The notes: generated by a model not told the origin, from the sequence alone. DNA of 58,359 nucleotides from an uncultured Butyricimonas sp. (GCA_944321845.1 CALUMT010000021.1:1-58359); one strand, 5' to 3'; shown: positions 8,851 through 17,816, counted from the stretch's first letter. Translations and numbers: made by a program.

Positions 8851-10041
8851 ATGCAAACAATTGATAACTACAATTTTGGGAATAAGAAGGCGTTGATTCG
8901 CGTCGATTTTAATGTTCCTTTGAACGAGAAATTCGAGATTACCGATGACACCCGTATGCGGGCTGCGCTTCCAACGATACGGAAAGTGCTGGCTGGAGGT
9001 GGTGCTGTGATATTGATGTCGCATCTTGGACGGCCGAAAAATGGACCGGAGGATAAGTTCTCTTTACGTCACATTTGTCAGCATTTATCCGAATTGTTGA
9101 ATTTGCCAGTGAAATTTGCCGAGGATTGTGTCGGGACTGTTGCCGAGCAGGCTGCTGCGGCTTTGAAACCGGGAGAGGTGCTTTTGTTGGAAAATCTTCG
9201 TTTCCACAAGGAAGAAGAGAAGGGGGACGAGAATTTTGCCCGCCAGTTGTCTGTACTTGGGGATGTCTGGATTAATGATGCCTTTGGTACAGCCCATCGT
9301 GCTCATGCTTCCACAGCTGTGATTGCCAAGTTCTTCCCGAATGATAAATTGTTCGGTTACGTGATGCAGGGGGAATTGACCAGTGTGGATAAGGTGATGC
9401 ATGCTCCGGAACGTCCTTTCACGGCTATCATGGGAGGTTCAAAAGTGTCTTCCAAGATAGATATTATCATGAATCTGATGGATAAGGTGGATAACCTGAT
9501 TTTGGGTGGAGGAATGACATATACTTTCAAGAAGGCCTTGGGAGGTAAAGTAGGTAATTCCATTTGCGAGGAAGATAAGTTGGATCTCGCTCTTGATATT
9601 TTGCGGATTGCTAAAGAGAAGGGGGTGAATTTGATATTGGGTAACGAGGTGGTTATTGCAGATGCTTTCAGTCAGGATGCCAATACCCGCATCGCGAGTG
9701 CCATGGATATTCCGGACGGTTGGGAAGGTTTGGATATTGCGCCTTCAACCCGGGAGGATTTTGCTCGTGTGATCGAGAATTCCAAAACAATTCTTTGGAA
9801 TGGCCCCGTGGGTGTATTTGAAATACCGAAATTTGCCGAGGGATCCAAGGCTGTTGCCGAGGCCATCGTGCGGGCAACGGAGAAGGGAGCCTTTTCGTTG
9901 ATCGGCGGAGGTGACTCTGTGGCTGCAATCAATCAGTTCGGTCTGGCAGACAAGGTTAGTTACGTGTCTACCGGTGGAGGTGCCTTATTGGAATATATTG
10001 AAGGTAAGGAGCTACCTGGAATTACCGCGATTCGTGGTTGA
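8851..10041 (+). CDS. pgk: phosphoglycerate kinase
   Basis: It transfers the phosphate of 1,3-bisphosphoglycerate to ADP in glycolysis. The 396-residue protein has the N-domain signature [11 protein letters not shown], the basic loops MSHLGRPK and [13 protein letters not shown], the [23 protein letters not shown] region split across the hinge, and the nucleotide-domain motifs [10 protein letters not shown] and [10 protein letters not shown]. Start 8851 ([21 protein letters not shown]) fits the family; an earlier in-frame start at 8566 would run through tadA and is rejected. Two hairpins follow the stop. Confidence 0.97.
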   Translation: MQTIDNYNFGNKKALIRVDFNVPLNEKFEITDDTRMRAALPTIRKVLAGGGAVILMSHLGRPKNGPEDKFSLRHICQHLSELLNLPVKFAEDCVGTVAEQAAAALKPGEVLLLENLRFHKEEEKGDENFARQLSVLGDVWINDAFGTAHRAHASTAVIAKFFPNDKLFGYVMQGELTSVDKVMHAPERPFTAIMGGSKVSSKIDIIMNLMDKVDNLILGGGMTYTFKKALGGKVGNSICEEDKLDLALDILRIAKEKGVNLILGNEVVIADAFSQDANTRIASAMDIPDGWEGLDIAPSTREDFARVIENSKTILWNGPVGVFEIPKFAEGSKAVAEAIVRATEKGAFSLIGGGDSVAAINQFGLADKVSYVSTGGGALLEYIEGKELPGITAIRG

Positions 10042-10078
10042 TGGATTGGAGATAATAGGATTTTAAGATTTTTATTGA

Positions 10079-10130
10079 ATGGGAATCTTCCCATGCACGG
10101 AAGGGATACTTGTGAGAGTGTCCCTTTTGT
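10079..10130 (+). terminator. double-hairpin terminator after pgk
   Basis: A perfect 7-bp hairpin (10079-10085 with 10088-10094) is followed by a second 9-bp stem with one G-U pair (10101-10109 with 10118-10126) and a T-rich run. It lies about 40 bases after the pgk stop. Confidence 0.75.
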
Positions 10131-10214
10131 TGTTTTTGTGATTTTAGATTGTTTGAGTTTGGGAAGTCGATGAATAATGGCTTTTATATACCTTTGCGGA
10201 AAGGTTACACAAAT

Positions 10215-10703
10215 ATGGAAATACGGAAAACAATGTTGGAGGACGTGGATTCTCTGTTGATGATATTTGAGCGGGCACGAGGTTTTATGCGCAGTATCGG
10301 TAATTATGTTCAATGGATTAATGGTTATCCTTCCCGGGAACAGGTGGTCCGGGATATTGAGGCTGGATGCAGTTATTGCGTGCTGAATGCGGCGAATAAG
10401 GTTGTCGGGACCTTTGTTGCCGTGGAGGGGGAGGATCCTACTTATCGGGAAATATGGGATGGTGCTTGGTTGAACGATGAACCTTACGTGACAATCCACC
10501 GTTTGGCGTCGGATGGCTCTGAGAAAGGAATGGCCGAGGCTTGTTTGCGGTGGTGCATGGCTCGTTGGGATAATATCCGGGCGGATACTCACCGGGATAA
10601 TCAGGTGCTGCTACATATTTTGCCCAAGTATGGATTCCGAAGATGTGGGATTATTCATGTGGCGGATGGTTCCGAGCGGATAGCTTTTCAGTGGCTGCGC
10701 TAA
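10215..10703 (+). CDS. GNAT-family N-acetyltransferase
   Basis: A 162-residue protein with a GNAT fold: N-terminal MEIRKTMLEDVDSLLMIFERAR, the strand-turn CVLNAANKVVGTFVAVEGEDPTY, then the acetyl-CoA-binding segment with RLASDGSEKGMAEACLRW and the C-terminal beta element RADTHRDNQVLLHILPKYGFRRCGI, where DTHRDN is typical of this subfamily. Substrate unknown. Start placed at 10215, where GNAT similarity begins; an ATG at 10149 would add 22 residues with no family match. It sits alone between the pgk terminator and a CvpA-like gene. Confidence 0.85.
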   Translation: MEIRKTMLEDVDSLLMIFERARGFMRSIGNYVQWINGYPSREQVVRDIEAGCSYCVLNAANKVVGTFVAVEGEDPTYREIWDGAWLNDEPYVTIHRLASDGSEKGMAEACLRWCMARWDNIRADTHRDNQVLLHILPKYGFRRCGIIHVADGSERIAFQWLR

Positions 10704-10797
10704 ATCTGCGTGTGGGATGATTATTTTGAGGATAATTTGTATTTTGCAGAAAGGATTCTTTATATTTGAATGTTGAAATTGTAAGAATTCCGGGCCT

Positions 10798-11280
10798 GTG
10801 AATTATGTTGATGTTTTAATATTAATCCCATTGGTATATGGGGCATTTCGGGGGTTTCATCAAGGATTGTTGATGGAAATGTCTACCTTGTTCGCGTTGA
10901 TTTTGGGGGTATTTCTTTCCTTGAAGTATGCAGCGGATGTTGAAGTCGTTTTGCGGGATTTTGTGGTGTTGCCGGAGTCTTATTCTTACTACGTAGCTTT
11001 TGCTTTGACTTTTTTGCTGGTGATTATCGTCATTAATTTGTTGGGAAAACTATTGACGAGGCTGGTGGATTTGGTGTCTTTGGGCATATTTAATAAGGTG
11101 TTCGGTATTTTGTTGGGAATTGTGAAGGGAGCTTTGGTGGTGTGTGTCGTGTTGTTTATGGTGAATATGCTTGACCGGAAATATGATTTTATCCCGGCAA
11201 AAACAAAGGCGGAAAGCCTGTTTTATAATCCTTTTGTTAATTTTGCAAATGGCGTTTACAAAACGACGATTGAAAAATAA
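10798..11280 (+). CDS. CvpA-family inner-membrane protein
   Basis: A 160-residue integral membrane protein with four hydrophobic helices. The N-terminal segment NYVDVLILIPLVYGAFRGFHQGLLMEMSTLFALILGVFLS is the CvpA pattern, with the conserved GxxRGFxxG motif in helix 1. The name comes from colicin V production in E. coli; in other bacteria family members affect cell envelope integrity, and their biochemical role is unsettled. Translation appears to begin at GTG 10798, since no in-frame ATG lies closer to the conserved region. tyrS starts 24 bases downstream, so co-transcription is likely. Confidence 0.8.
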   Translation: MNYVDVLILIPLVYGAFRGFHQGLLMEMSTLFALILGVFLSLKYAADVEVVLRDFVVLPESYSYYVAFALTFLLVIIVINLLGKLLTRLVDLVSLGIFNKVFGILLGIVKGALVVCVVLFMVNMLDRKYDFIPAKTKAESLFYNPFVNFANGVYKTTIEK

Positions 11281-11304
11281 TTTGAAATTAAAAAATAAAG
11301 ACCG

Positions 11305-12597
11305 ATGAATTTTGTAGAAGAATCAAGATGGCGTGGCATGCTTCATAATATTATGCCTGGTACAGAAGAACTATTGGAGAAGGAAATGGTCACTGCATAT
11401 GTGGGTATCGACCCGACTGCCGACTCTCTCCATATCGGCCATCTGTGCAGCGTGATGATGTTGCGTCATCTGCAACGTAACGGACATAAACCGATTGCCC
11501 TCGTGGGAGGGGCCACGGGTATGATTGGAGACCCGTCAGGTAAATCGGCCGAGCGGAATCTATTGGATGAGGCTACCTTGTATCACAATCAGGAAGCTAT
11601 CAAGAAACAGTTGAGTAAATTTCTTGATTTTGAATCAGATGCACCCAATAGAGCCGAATTGGTAAATAATTACGATTGGATGAAGGAATTTACTTTCCTT
11701 GATTTTGCACGTACCGTGGGTAAGCATATTACCGTGAATTATATGATGGCCAAGGATTCTGTGCAAAAACGTCTTAACGGAGAGGCTCGGGATGGACTTT
11801 CTTTCACGGAATTTACTTATCAGTTGCTACAGGGCTATGACTTTTTGCATTTGTACGAGACAAAAGGTTGCAAATTGCAGATGGGTGGTTCCGATCAATG
11901 GGGAAATATCACCACGGGAGCCGAACTTATCCGTCGTATGAATGGTGGCGAGGTCTTCGCACTGACATGGCCTCTTATTACGAAGGCAGACGGAACGAAA
12001 TTCGGAAAGACGGAGAGCGGTAATGTTTGGCTTGATCCCCGGTATACTTCTCCGTACAAGTTCTATCAATTCTGGTTGAACGTGAGTGATGAGGATGCAA
12101 AGCGTTATATCAAGATATTTACTTCTATAGAACGGGAGGAAATTGAGGCTTTGATTGCGGAACACGAGCAGGCTCCGCACCTGCGTGTACTGCAAAAGAG
12201 ACTTGCGAAGGAAGTGACCGTGATGGTTCATTCCGAAGCCGATTATCAGGCAGCGTTGGAGGCCTCTCAGATATTGTTCGGTAATGCGACTTCCGATGCC
12301 TTGAAACGTTTGGATGAGGATACGTTGCTTTCCGTGTTCGAGGGGGTCCCCCAGTATGCGATTTCCCGTACAGATTTGGACAACGGGATTCATATTGTGG
12401 ATCTGTTGTCAGATAAGACGATGATCATGAGTTCAAAAGGTGAGGCTCGGCGGGCGTTGAAAAACAATGCCATCGCGATTAATAAGGAGAAGGTGCAGGA
12501 TGCCGAATTGATGGTGGGCCCGGATTATCTGATTGACGGAAAATATATTTTGTTACAGTCGGGTAAGAAGAACTATTATCTGCTTATCGTGAAGTAG
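11305..12597 (+). CDS. tyrS: tyrosyl-tRNA synthetase
   Basis: It charges tRNA-Tyr with tyrosine. The 430-residue class I synthetase has [14 protein letters not shown] with the HIGH signature near residue 43, the tyrosine pocket motif [27 protein letters not shown], and KFGKT in place of KMSKS, as is usual for TyrRS. The C-terminal S4-like RNA-binding domain starts near residue 370 with [22 protein letters not shown]. Length matches the bacterial TyrRS family. It follows the CvpA-like gene closely and is ended by a strong terminator shared with convergent hflX. Confidence 0.97.
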   Translation: MNFVEESRWRGMLHNIMPGTEELLEKEMVTAYVGIDPTADSLHIGHLCSVMMLRHLQRNGHKPIALVGGATGMIGDPSGKSAERNLLDEATLYHNQEAIKKQLSKFLDFESDAPNRAELVNNYDWMKEFTFLDFARTVGKHITVNYMMAKDSVQKRLNGEARDGLSFTEFTYQLLQGYDFLHLYETKGCKLQMGGSDQWGNITTGAELIRRMNGGEVFALTWPLITKADGTKFGKTESGNVWLDPRYTSPYKFYQFWLNVSDEDAKRYIKIFTSIEREEIEALIAEHEQAPHLRVLQKRLAKEVTVMVHSEADYQAALEASQILFGNATSDALKRLDEDTLLSVFEGVPQYAISRTDLDNGIHIVDLLSDKTMIMSSKGEARRALKNNAIAINKEKVQDAELMVGPDYLIDGKYILLQSGKKNYYLLIVK

Positions 12598-12613
12598 TTT
12601 TTCTCCACGTGAT

Positions 12614-12647
12614 AAAAAAGCCGGGATTGGATATTCCCGGCTTTTTT
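12614..12647. terminator. bidirectional terminator between tyrS and hflX
   Basis: An A run, the stem GCCGGGA/TCCCGGC with a 7-nt loop and a T run make a symmetrical terminator (12614-12647) between the convergent genes, 16 bases past the tyrS stop and just past the hflX stop. Confidence 0.92.
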
Positions 12648-12648
12648 C

Positions 12649-13875
12649 TTATTCCTTCTCTTCCTCGTATTCCTGGTAGAGGAAATCGTTGAACGGGAAT
12701 CGGGCAGAATGGATTTCTTTGACGATCTCGTACAACTTGTCTTTTAGTTCTTCAATATTTTCTTTTTGTCGGGCGGATATATAGACCGTTTCCCCGTTCT
12801 GTTTAGCCATCCACATGGCCTTGAGGTCATCGAGGCTGTAGTTCTGGCGTTCGATGGGAGTCAGGTCGTCCTCCTCTTTGGGTACATAGGTGAATGCGTC
12901 AATCTTATTGAAAACCGTGATTGTCGGTTTCGGGGTGTCCAGTAATTGGGACAGCGTTTCATTGACAATACGTATTTGATCCTCGAATTGGGGGTGTGAT
13001 ATGTCCACGACGTGTAGAATGACATCGGCTTCTCGAACCTCGTCCAGGGTTGACTTGAAAGATTCAACCAGATGGTGCGGGAGTTTGCGGATAAAACCAA
13101 CCGTGTCAGCCAAGAGTAAGGGTACGTTGCGGATCGTTATTTTGCGCACGGTGGTATCCAGGGTGGCAAATAGTTTGTTTTCCGCGAATACTTCCGACTT
13201 GCTGAGGAGGTTCATCAGGGTGGATTTCCCCACGTTGGTGTACCCAACCAGAGCCACGCGTACGAGTTTGCCACGATTCTTCCGTTGGGTACTCATTTGC
13301 TTGTCTATCCTGTCCAGTTGTTCTTTAAGCCGGGTGATTTTGTCTCGGATGATTCTTCGGTCTGTTTCTATTTCTGTTTCACCTGGTCCGCGTAGACCGA
13401 TACCTCCTTTCTGACGCTCAAGGTGTGTCCACATACCGGTTAACCGGGGAAGGAGATATTGATATTGTGCCAATTCGACCTGGGCCTTTGCTTCTGCAGT
13501 TCGGGCCCGTTTGGCGAAAATGTCCAAGATCAGGTTTGTTCTGTCGAGAATTTTTCTTCCTTTCAGTTCCCGTTCGATATTTCTTAACTGGGTAGGGCTT
13601 AATTCATCGTCGAAAATCACGAGATCAATGTCGTTTTCTTCCACGTAATTCTTGATTTCCTCAAGTTTCCCTTTTCCCACGAATGTGGCCGTTACGGGTT
13701 TGTCCAGGTTTTGGGTGAATATTTTAACTGTTTCTGCTCCCGCGGTTTCCGCTAAAAATGCCAACTCGTCCAAATATTCCATCATGGTGTCGTAGCTGAT
13801 ATTTTCCGATTGTAACGCTACTCCCACGAGAATAGCTTTCTCTGCTTCTTTTTTCGTGTAAAAATATTCGTTCAT
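12649..13875 (-). CDS. hflX: ribosome-associated GTPase HflX
   Basis: HflX is a 50S-binding GTPase that splits stalled ribosomes, for example after heat stress. The 408-residue protein has the N-terminal HflX domain with FDDELSPTQLRNIE and ILDIFAKRARTAEAKAQVELAQYQYLLPRL, the glycine-rich linker GGIGLRGPGETEIETDRR, then the G domain with G1 GYTNVGKST, G3 ADTVGFIRKLPHHLVESF and G4 VFNKIDAF. Length is typical. A hairpin in the short gap upstream separates it from the tonB gene transcribed towards it. Confidence 0.96.
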   Translation of the reverse strand: MNEYFYTKKEAEKAILVGVALQSENISYDTMMEYLDELAFLAETAGAETVKIFTQNLDKPVTATFVGKGKLEEIKNYVEENDIDLVIFDDELSPTQLRNIERELKGRKILDRTNLILDIFAKRARTAEAKAQVELAQYQYLLPRLTGMWTHLERQKGGIGLRGPGETEIETDRRIIRDKITRLKEQLDRIDKQMSTQRKNRGKLVRVALVGYTNVGKSTLMNLLSKSEVFAENKLFATLDTTVRKITIRNVPLLLADTVGFIRKLPHHLVESFKSTLDEVREADVILHVVDISHPQFEDQIRIVNETLSQLLDTPKPTITVFNKIDAFTYVPKEEDDLTPIERQNYSLDDLKAMWMAKQNGETVYISARQKENIEELKDKLYEIVKEIHSARFPFNDFLYQEYEEEKE

Positions 13876-13887
13876 AAAATGCTAAAG

Positions 13888-13916
13888 AAGGGGCTGACTA
13901 TGAAAGACAGCCCCTT
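13888..13916 (-). terminator. terminator after the downstream tonB paralogue
   Basis: A perfect 9-bp stem (13888-13896 with 13908-13916) follows the tonB stop on the minus strand. Its loop resembles that of the hairpin after the second tonB gene, showing the duplicated unit included the terminator. The T run is weak. Confidence 0.65.
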
Positions 13917-13936
13917 GATATGGTTTAATAATCTGT

Positions 13937-14632
13937 TTATTGCAATTGGAAATTGATGGGTACAGTGTAGGAAACACGTACGGCTTTACCTCTTTGTTTA
14001 CCCGGTTTCCATTTCGGCATGGATGAAACCACGCGGATGGCTTCTTTGTCCAGTGAAGGATCCACCGGTCGAAGCACTTTCACGTTGGTGATACTTCCGT
14101 CCTTTTCAATCACGAATTGAACGAACACCCTACCTTGGATACCGTTTTCCTGTGCAATCATCGGATAGCGGGTATTTTTTGCCAACCATTTGGTTACATC
14201 TCCACCCGGGAATCGAGGCATGTCTTCAACAACCATGAAAACATCACCTTCTCCTTCTTCCTCTCCGTAAGCATCTCCGTCCCCGCCAGTCCAATCTAAT
14301 GAGTTAGCGTCGACATTTTCCACGTCGGCTTCCATGTCTTCAATCTCCAATTCGTCCTCAATCTCAGTATCGTCTTCCACGATATCGATCAAGTCCGTCA
14401 ATTTGGGAGCTGGAGGAGGTGGTGGAGGCGGTTTCATCATTGATTGGGTGATTGGAATAATCTCTTCGTCCACTTGCTCTTCTGGGGGAGTGATAAATGC
14501 TTCCTCTACTTTAGTATTTACCTTGTAGCTGAAAGCGCATAGCAAAACCCCTAAAGCAACGACCAAACCAATCTCAAAGAAGATTCCTTTCTTCTCTTCG
14601 AGGTTTGCCTTGGGTGATTTTTTAATTTCCAT
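13937..14632 (-). CDS. TonB-family energy transducer (paralogue 1)
   Basis: TonB proteins couple the inner-membrane proton motive force (through ExbB/ExbD) to outer-membrane transporters. The 231-residue protein has a short cytoplasmic N-terminus, one transmembrane helix at about 19-37 (FFEIGLVVALGVLLCAFSYKV), a proline run (KPPPPPPPAPKL near residue 70), an acidic stretch (about 85-135) and the C-terminal TonB domain from about residue 145 with RYPMIAQENGIQGRVFVQFVI, DGSITNV and SSMPKWKPGKQRGKAVRVSY. A close paralogue lies immediately upstream with its own promoter. No exbB or exbD is adjacent. Confidence 0.92.
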   Translation of the reverse strand: MEIKKSPKANLEEKKGIFFEIGLVVALGVLLCAFSYKVNTKVEEAFITPPEEQVDEEIIPITQSMMKPPPPPPPAPKLTDLIDIVEDDTEIEDELEIEDMEADVENVDANSLDWTGGDGDAYGEEEGEGDVFMVVEDMPRFPGGDVTKWLAKNTRYPMIAQENGIQGRVFVQFVIEKDGSITNVKVLRPVDPSLDKEAIRVVSSMPKWKPGKQRGKAVRVSYTVPINFQLQ

Positions 14633-14675
14633 GCTATTAATTTAATGTGTTACTATACAAGTTCAGTTCGTGTGG

Positions 14676-14707
14676 TAAAAGTATAGAAATTCGAAATAAC
14701 GTCCAAA
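14676..14707 (-). promoter_or_regulatory. putative promoter of tonB paralogue 1
   Basis: On the minus strand TTTG (14707-14704), a 20-bp spacer and TACTTTTA (14683-14676) match the Bacteroidales promoter except for the last base of the -7 box. It lies 43 bases before the start codon. The rest of the gap between the tonB genes (14633-14876) holds nothing else I recognise. Confidence 0.6.
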
Positions 14708-14876
14708 TAAAATATGCCTTTTTTTGAATGAAATGTTAAATACACTCGTTTGCACGGTTGGTATTCTTAATAACAACTTAAAAAAAGGAGGGGGTTATTG
14801 GTGTGAAATCGATGTCTTGAGGCTCGGGGAATTTCTCGTTTCTCCCTGAGAGGAAAATCATTGTTTATGAGATATT

Positions 14877-14909
14877 AAAAAAGGAGCTGATCTTGGAAGA
14901 CAGCTCCTT
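14877..14909 (-). terminator. terminator after the upstream tonB paralogue
   Basis: A perfect 9-bp stem (14881-14889 with 14901-14909) is followed on the minus strand by six T residues. It is homologous in position and loop to the hairpin at 13888-13916. Confidence 0.85.
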
Positions 14910-14929
14910 GATATGGTTTGATGATTGGT

Positions 14930-15622
14930 TTATTGCAATTTGAAATTGATGGGCACCGTGTAGGAAACCCGTACGGCCTTGCCTCTTTGTTTACCCGGTT
15001 TCCATTTCGGCATGGATGAAACTACCCGGATGGCTTCTTTGTCCAGCGAGGGATCTACTGACCGTAAGACTCTCACGTTGGTGATGCTTCCGTCTTTTTC
15101 GATGACGAATTCCACGAACACCTTGCCTTGAATCCCGTTTTCTAGGGCAATCATCGGATAGCGGGTGTTTTTGGCTAACCATGTGTTGACGTCTCCCGGA
15201 AATTTGGGCATTTCTTCAACAATCCTGAAAATATCACCTTCGCCTTCTTCTGGACCGTAAATATCTCCGGCTTCGCCTGTCCAGTTGAATGATTTGGCAT
15301 CCACGTTTTCCACGTCGGCTTCCATGTCTTCAATTTCCAGGTTGTCCTCTATTTCGCTGTCATCCTCCACGATTTCGATTAATTCTGTCAGTTTGGGAGC
15401 TGGAGGTGGTGGAGGTGGCGGTTTCAGCATAGACGGGGTAATCGGGATGATTTCTTCATCCACGAGCCCTTCAGGAGGAGTGATGAAGGCTTCCTCCATC
15501 TTCGTGTTTACCTTGTAGCTGAAGGCGCACAGCAGCACTCCCAAGGCAAGCACCAAACCGGTTTCGAAGAAAATTCCTTTCTTCTTTTCAAGGTTTGCTT
15601 TAGATGATTTTTTTGTTTCCAT
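14930..15622 (-). CDS. TonB-family energy transducer (paralogue 2)
   Basis: A 230-residue protein nearly collinear with its neighbour: the N-terminus METKKSSKANLEKKKG, the transmembrane helix, the proline run KPPPPPPPAPKL, the acidic segment and the TonB C-terminal domain are all shared and most residues are identical. Differences cluster in the acidic linker (FNWTGEAGDIYGPEEG against LDWTGGDGDAYGEEEG). The two genes plus their terminators form a tandem duplication, each copy with its own promoter and terminator. The linker divergence may reflect partner preference; that is inference. Confidence 0.92.
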   Translation of the reverse strand: METKKSSKANLEKKKGIFFETGLVLALGVLLCAFSYKVNTKMEEAFITPPEGLVDEEIIPITPSMLKPPPPPPPAPKLTELIEIVEDDSEIEDNLEIEDMEADVENVDAKSFNWTGEAGDIYGPEEGEGDIFRIVEEMPKFPGDVNTWLAKNTRYPMIALENGIQGKVFVEFVIEKDGSITNVRVLRSVDPSLDKEAIRVVSSMPKWKPGKQRGKAVRVSYTVPINFKLQ

Positions 15623-15667
15623 ATTGTTATGATTTGGTGGGTTGTTATACGAATCTAATCTGCTCTA

Positions 15668-15699
15668 TAAAGGTATTGATAATCAAATAAATAACCAAG
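15668..15699 (-). promoter_or_regulatory. putative promoter of tonB paralogue 2
   Basis: On the minus strand CTTG (15699-15696), a 20-bp spacer and TACCTTTA (15675-15668) lie 45 bases before the start codon, the same geometry as the promoter of the other tonB copy. Confidence 0.6.
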
Positions 15700-15771
15700 A
15701 GAAGGAGGTATTTTCTGAATAAAAAGTTAAATGTTTTTATTTGGAGTAGGCTTTTGTCTTAATGGAAATTT

Positions 15772-15806
15772 AAAAAAGGACAACCTTTGGGAAGATTGTC
15801 CTTTTT
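15772..15806 (-). terminator. orphan intrinsic terminator upstream of the tonB pair
   Basis: The stem (15775-15783 with 15796-15804, core GGACAA/TTGTCC, extended by A-T pairs) is followed on the minus strand by a run of six T and on the plus strand by five T. No gene ends here on either strand. Its loop ends GGGAAGA, like the GGAAGA in the loop of the tonB 2 terminator. Confidence 0.75.
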
Positions 15807-15903
15807 CGGGATGTTCGTATTGTATGTAAATCACTGTATGTTCTTCGTGTTATTAATGAAACTTGTTCGTTTACCTGTTGTGAGTTAGAGGAACATTAAT
15901 TTC
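15772..15903 (-). ncRNA. candidate small RNA (about 130 nt)
   Basis: A well-formed promoter at 15910-15941 on the minus strand predicts a start near 15903; the orphan terminator at 15772-15806 would end the transcript after about 130 nt. The interval has no open reading frame longer than a few codons. It could instead be an attenuated leader of the tonB genes, or the relic of a third tonB copy that lost its coding region. Predicted only from promoter plus terminator. Confidence 0.35.
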
Positions 15904-15909
15904 ATGTCC

Positions 15910-15941
15910 CAAAGGTATGGCATTAATTTGATATAAACAAG
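15910..15941 (-). promoter_or_regulatory. Bacteroidales-type promoter with no gene downstream
   Basis: On the minus strand CTTG (15941-15938), exactly 20 bp, then TACCTTTG (15917-15910), a full match to TAnnTTTG. The next downstream feature is a terminator, not a gene. Confidence 0.6.
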
Positions 15942-16076
15942 TTTTTTAGGGAGAAATCTAAATATTTTCTTAAAATTTTTCCGGCGCAATCTTAAAGTAT
16001 CGTTAAACTTCCCGTCGTTCTTGGGTTTTGCCTCAGACGAGTGTTCGGAAAGAAATAAGTTATTTATATTTGTTCT

Positions 16077-16742
16077 ATGCTAAATTTATTCTACACGGCG
16101 GCCTCTTGGGAGGTTTTGGATGCGGGTGCGCTTGAGATTATGCGAGAGCGTGTTCTTCCTGAAGTGCGGGAAGAAGTGGCTTCTTGTGCTAATCGGAAAA
16201 ACATTATTCGTCGTTTGGCGGGGGAGATCCTGCTTTCTGTTGCGGTGAAGCAATGTTGGGGATTGGATCGGAATTCGTACCGGGTTTTGCGAGGCCAGGG
16301 CAAACCGCGACTGGAAGGTGTGACGGGTATTCATTTTAATATTTCCCATTCGGGGGATTACGTGCTGTGTGCAGTTTCTGATGCGGAGGTTGGCGTGGAT
16401 ATTGAGCGTCGAGGAGTCGCGAGAATGAATGTCGCCTGCCGCTTCTTTCATCCGAGGGAGGTGTGTGGTTTGGAAGGTTTGCCTGTTGAGGAACAGCATA
16501 CCCGTTTTTTTGATTATTGGTCCGTGAAGGAAGCTTATTTGAAGTTTAAGGGTACGGGTTTGCGGCAGTCCTTGAGCAGTTTTTGGGTAGAATTTGCCGG
16601 TACTTCCGTGTTGTTGAGGGAGAATGAATGCCTGGTCCCAGTACATGTACAGGCTTGTTGTTTGGATGAACGCTATTCCTGCTATGTGTGTTCCTCTCTG
16701 AATGAACCGGTGGTCATTCGGCGATTGGATTTGATACGTTAG
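16077..16742 (+). CDS. 4'-phosphopantetheinyl transferase (Sfp type)
   Basis: It transfers the phosphopantetheine arm of CoA to a serine of acyl or peptidyl carrier proteins. The 221-residue protein has the Sfp-type signatures: GKPRLEG followed by IHFNISHSGDYVLCAVSD, the magnesium-binding motif VGVDIE, and FFDYWSVKEAYLKFKGTGL with the W-[ST]-x-K-E-A catalytic motif. Whether it serves fatty acid synthesis or a secondary pathway cannot be told; no carrier protein or synthase is adjacent. Start at 16077 (MLNLFYTAASWE) is the only reasonable one. It converges on asd. Confidence 0.88.
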   Translation: MLNLFYTAASWEVLDAGALEIMRERVLPEVREEVASCANRKNIIRRLAGEILLSVAVKQCWGLDRNSYRVLRGQGKPRLEGVTGIHFNISHSGDYVLCAVSDAEVGVDIERRGVARMNVACRFFHPREVCGLEGLPVEEQHTRFFDYWSVKEAYLKFKGTGLRQSLSSFWVEFAGTSVLLRENECLVPVHVQACCLDERYSCYVCSSLNEPVVIRRLDLIR

Positions 16743-16773
16743 TAGTGGTAGTTTGGAGATAGAATCCCTTTGA

Positions 16774-16808
16774 AATAAAAATGGAATCACGGTATTGGTG
16801 ATTCCATT
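16774..16808 (-). terminator. terminator after asd
   Basis: A perfect 11-bp stem (16780-16790 with 16798-16808) around a 7-nt loop is followed on the minus strand by a T-rich run. It lies 9 bases past the asd stop and may also act on the convergent plus-strand gene. Confidence 0.85.
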
Positions 16809-16817
16809 GTTATAAGA

Positions 16818-17816
16818 TCAATTTTCGGTGATCAGACCTTGTTTATAAAGGTATTCCGCGATTTGGATAGCATTGGTTGCGGCACCCTTGCGGAGATTGT
16901 CGGATACCACCCACATGTTTAATGTGTTCGGTTGTGAGTAGTCGCGGCGTAAACGTCCCACGAATACATCGTCTTTTTCATGTGCGGTGATGGCCATCGG
17001 GTAGAGGTTGTTGGCCGGGTCATCCTGCAGTACGATGCCGGGAGCCTGTGCAAGCAAATTCCGCACCTCGTTAAGGTCAAAATCTTTTTCCAACTCGACA
17101 TTTACACTCTCCGAGTGACCACCCGTCACGGGAACACGAACGGCCGTCGCGGTGACTTTTATTGTTGGGTCATCGAATATCTTGCAGGTTTCGTTGATTA
17201 ATTTCATCTCTTCTTTCGTGTAGCCGTTTTCGGTGAAAGAGTCGCAATGCGGCAAACAGTTCTTGTCAATTTCGTGAGCGTATGCTTTGGTGACCTGCTC
17301 GCCGGCCCGTTCGCCTTCCAGTTGACGGATACCTTTAACTCCACTTCCAGTCACGGATTGATAGGTGGACACTACCACGCGTTTGATCCGGTATGCTTTG
17401 TGCAGGGGAGCCAATGCCACGAGCATCTGTATCGTGGAGCAATTGGGGTTAGCGATGATTTTATCTTCTGCGGTCAACACGTGTGCGTTGATTTCCGGAA
17501 TAACCAGTTTTTTGCTCGGGTCCATACGCCAGGCGGATGAGTTGTCGACAACCGTAATGCCAGCTTCCGCGAAACGGGGGGCCCATGCTAATGAGGTATC
17601 GCCTCCTGCCGAGAAAATAGCAATCCGCGGGCGCATTCGGATAGCATCCTCCATGCCCACTACTTTGTAGGGTTTACCTTTAAAAAAGACCTCTTTACCG
17701 ATAGAACGTTCGCTGGCAACTGGTATCAGTTCCGTAACTGGAAAATTTCTTTCTTCTAATACTTGCAACATCTTCCTCCCGACGAGGCCTGTTGCTCCTA
17801 CAACTGCTACTTTCAT
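16818..17816 (-). CDS. asd: aspartate-semialdehyde dehydrogenase
   Basis: It reduces aspartyl phosphate to aspartate semialdehyde with NADPH, the branch point to lysine/diaminopimelate, threonine and methionine. The 332-residue protein has the N-terminal Rossmann motif VAVVGATGLVGRKML, the loop IFSAGGDTS, the catalytic cysteine in IANPNCSTIQM, the QSVTGSGVKG segment and VTGGHSESVNVEL with the active-site histidine. Length is typical of the USG-1-like bacterial class. It appears to be a single gene with its own terminator. Confidence 0.96.
   Translation of the reverse strand: MKVAVVGATGLVGRKMLQVLEERNFPVTELIPVASERSIGKEVFFKGKPYKVVGMEDAIRMRPRIAIFSAGGDTSLAWAPRFAEAGITVVDNSSAWRMDPSKKLVIPEINAHVLTAEDKIIANPNCSTIQMLVALAPLHKAYRIKRVVVSTYQSVTGSGVKGIRQLEGERAGEQVTKAYAHEIDKNCLPHCDSFTENGYTKEEMKLINETCKIFDDPTIKVTATAVRVPVTGGHSESVNVELEKDFDLNEVRNLLAQAPGIVLQDDPANNLYPMAITAHEKDDVFVGRLRRDYSQPNTLNMWVVSDNLRKGAATNAIQIAEYLYKQGLITEN

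Larger units (their letters stand above)
15623..16076. other. 454-bp intergenic region with promoters and an orphan terminator
   Basis: No credible protein gene is present. On the minus strand it holds a tonB promoter (15668-15699), a strong hairpin with T run (15772-15806) and a second promoter (15910-15941), listed separately. On the plus strand TATATTTG (16065-16072) resembles a -7 box just 4 bases before the phosphopantetheinyl transferase start, but without a matching -33 element. The rest is AT-rich. Confidence 0.6.
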
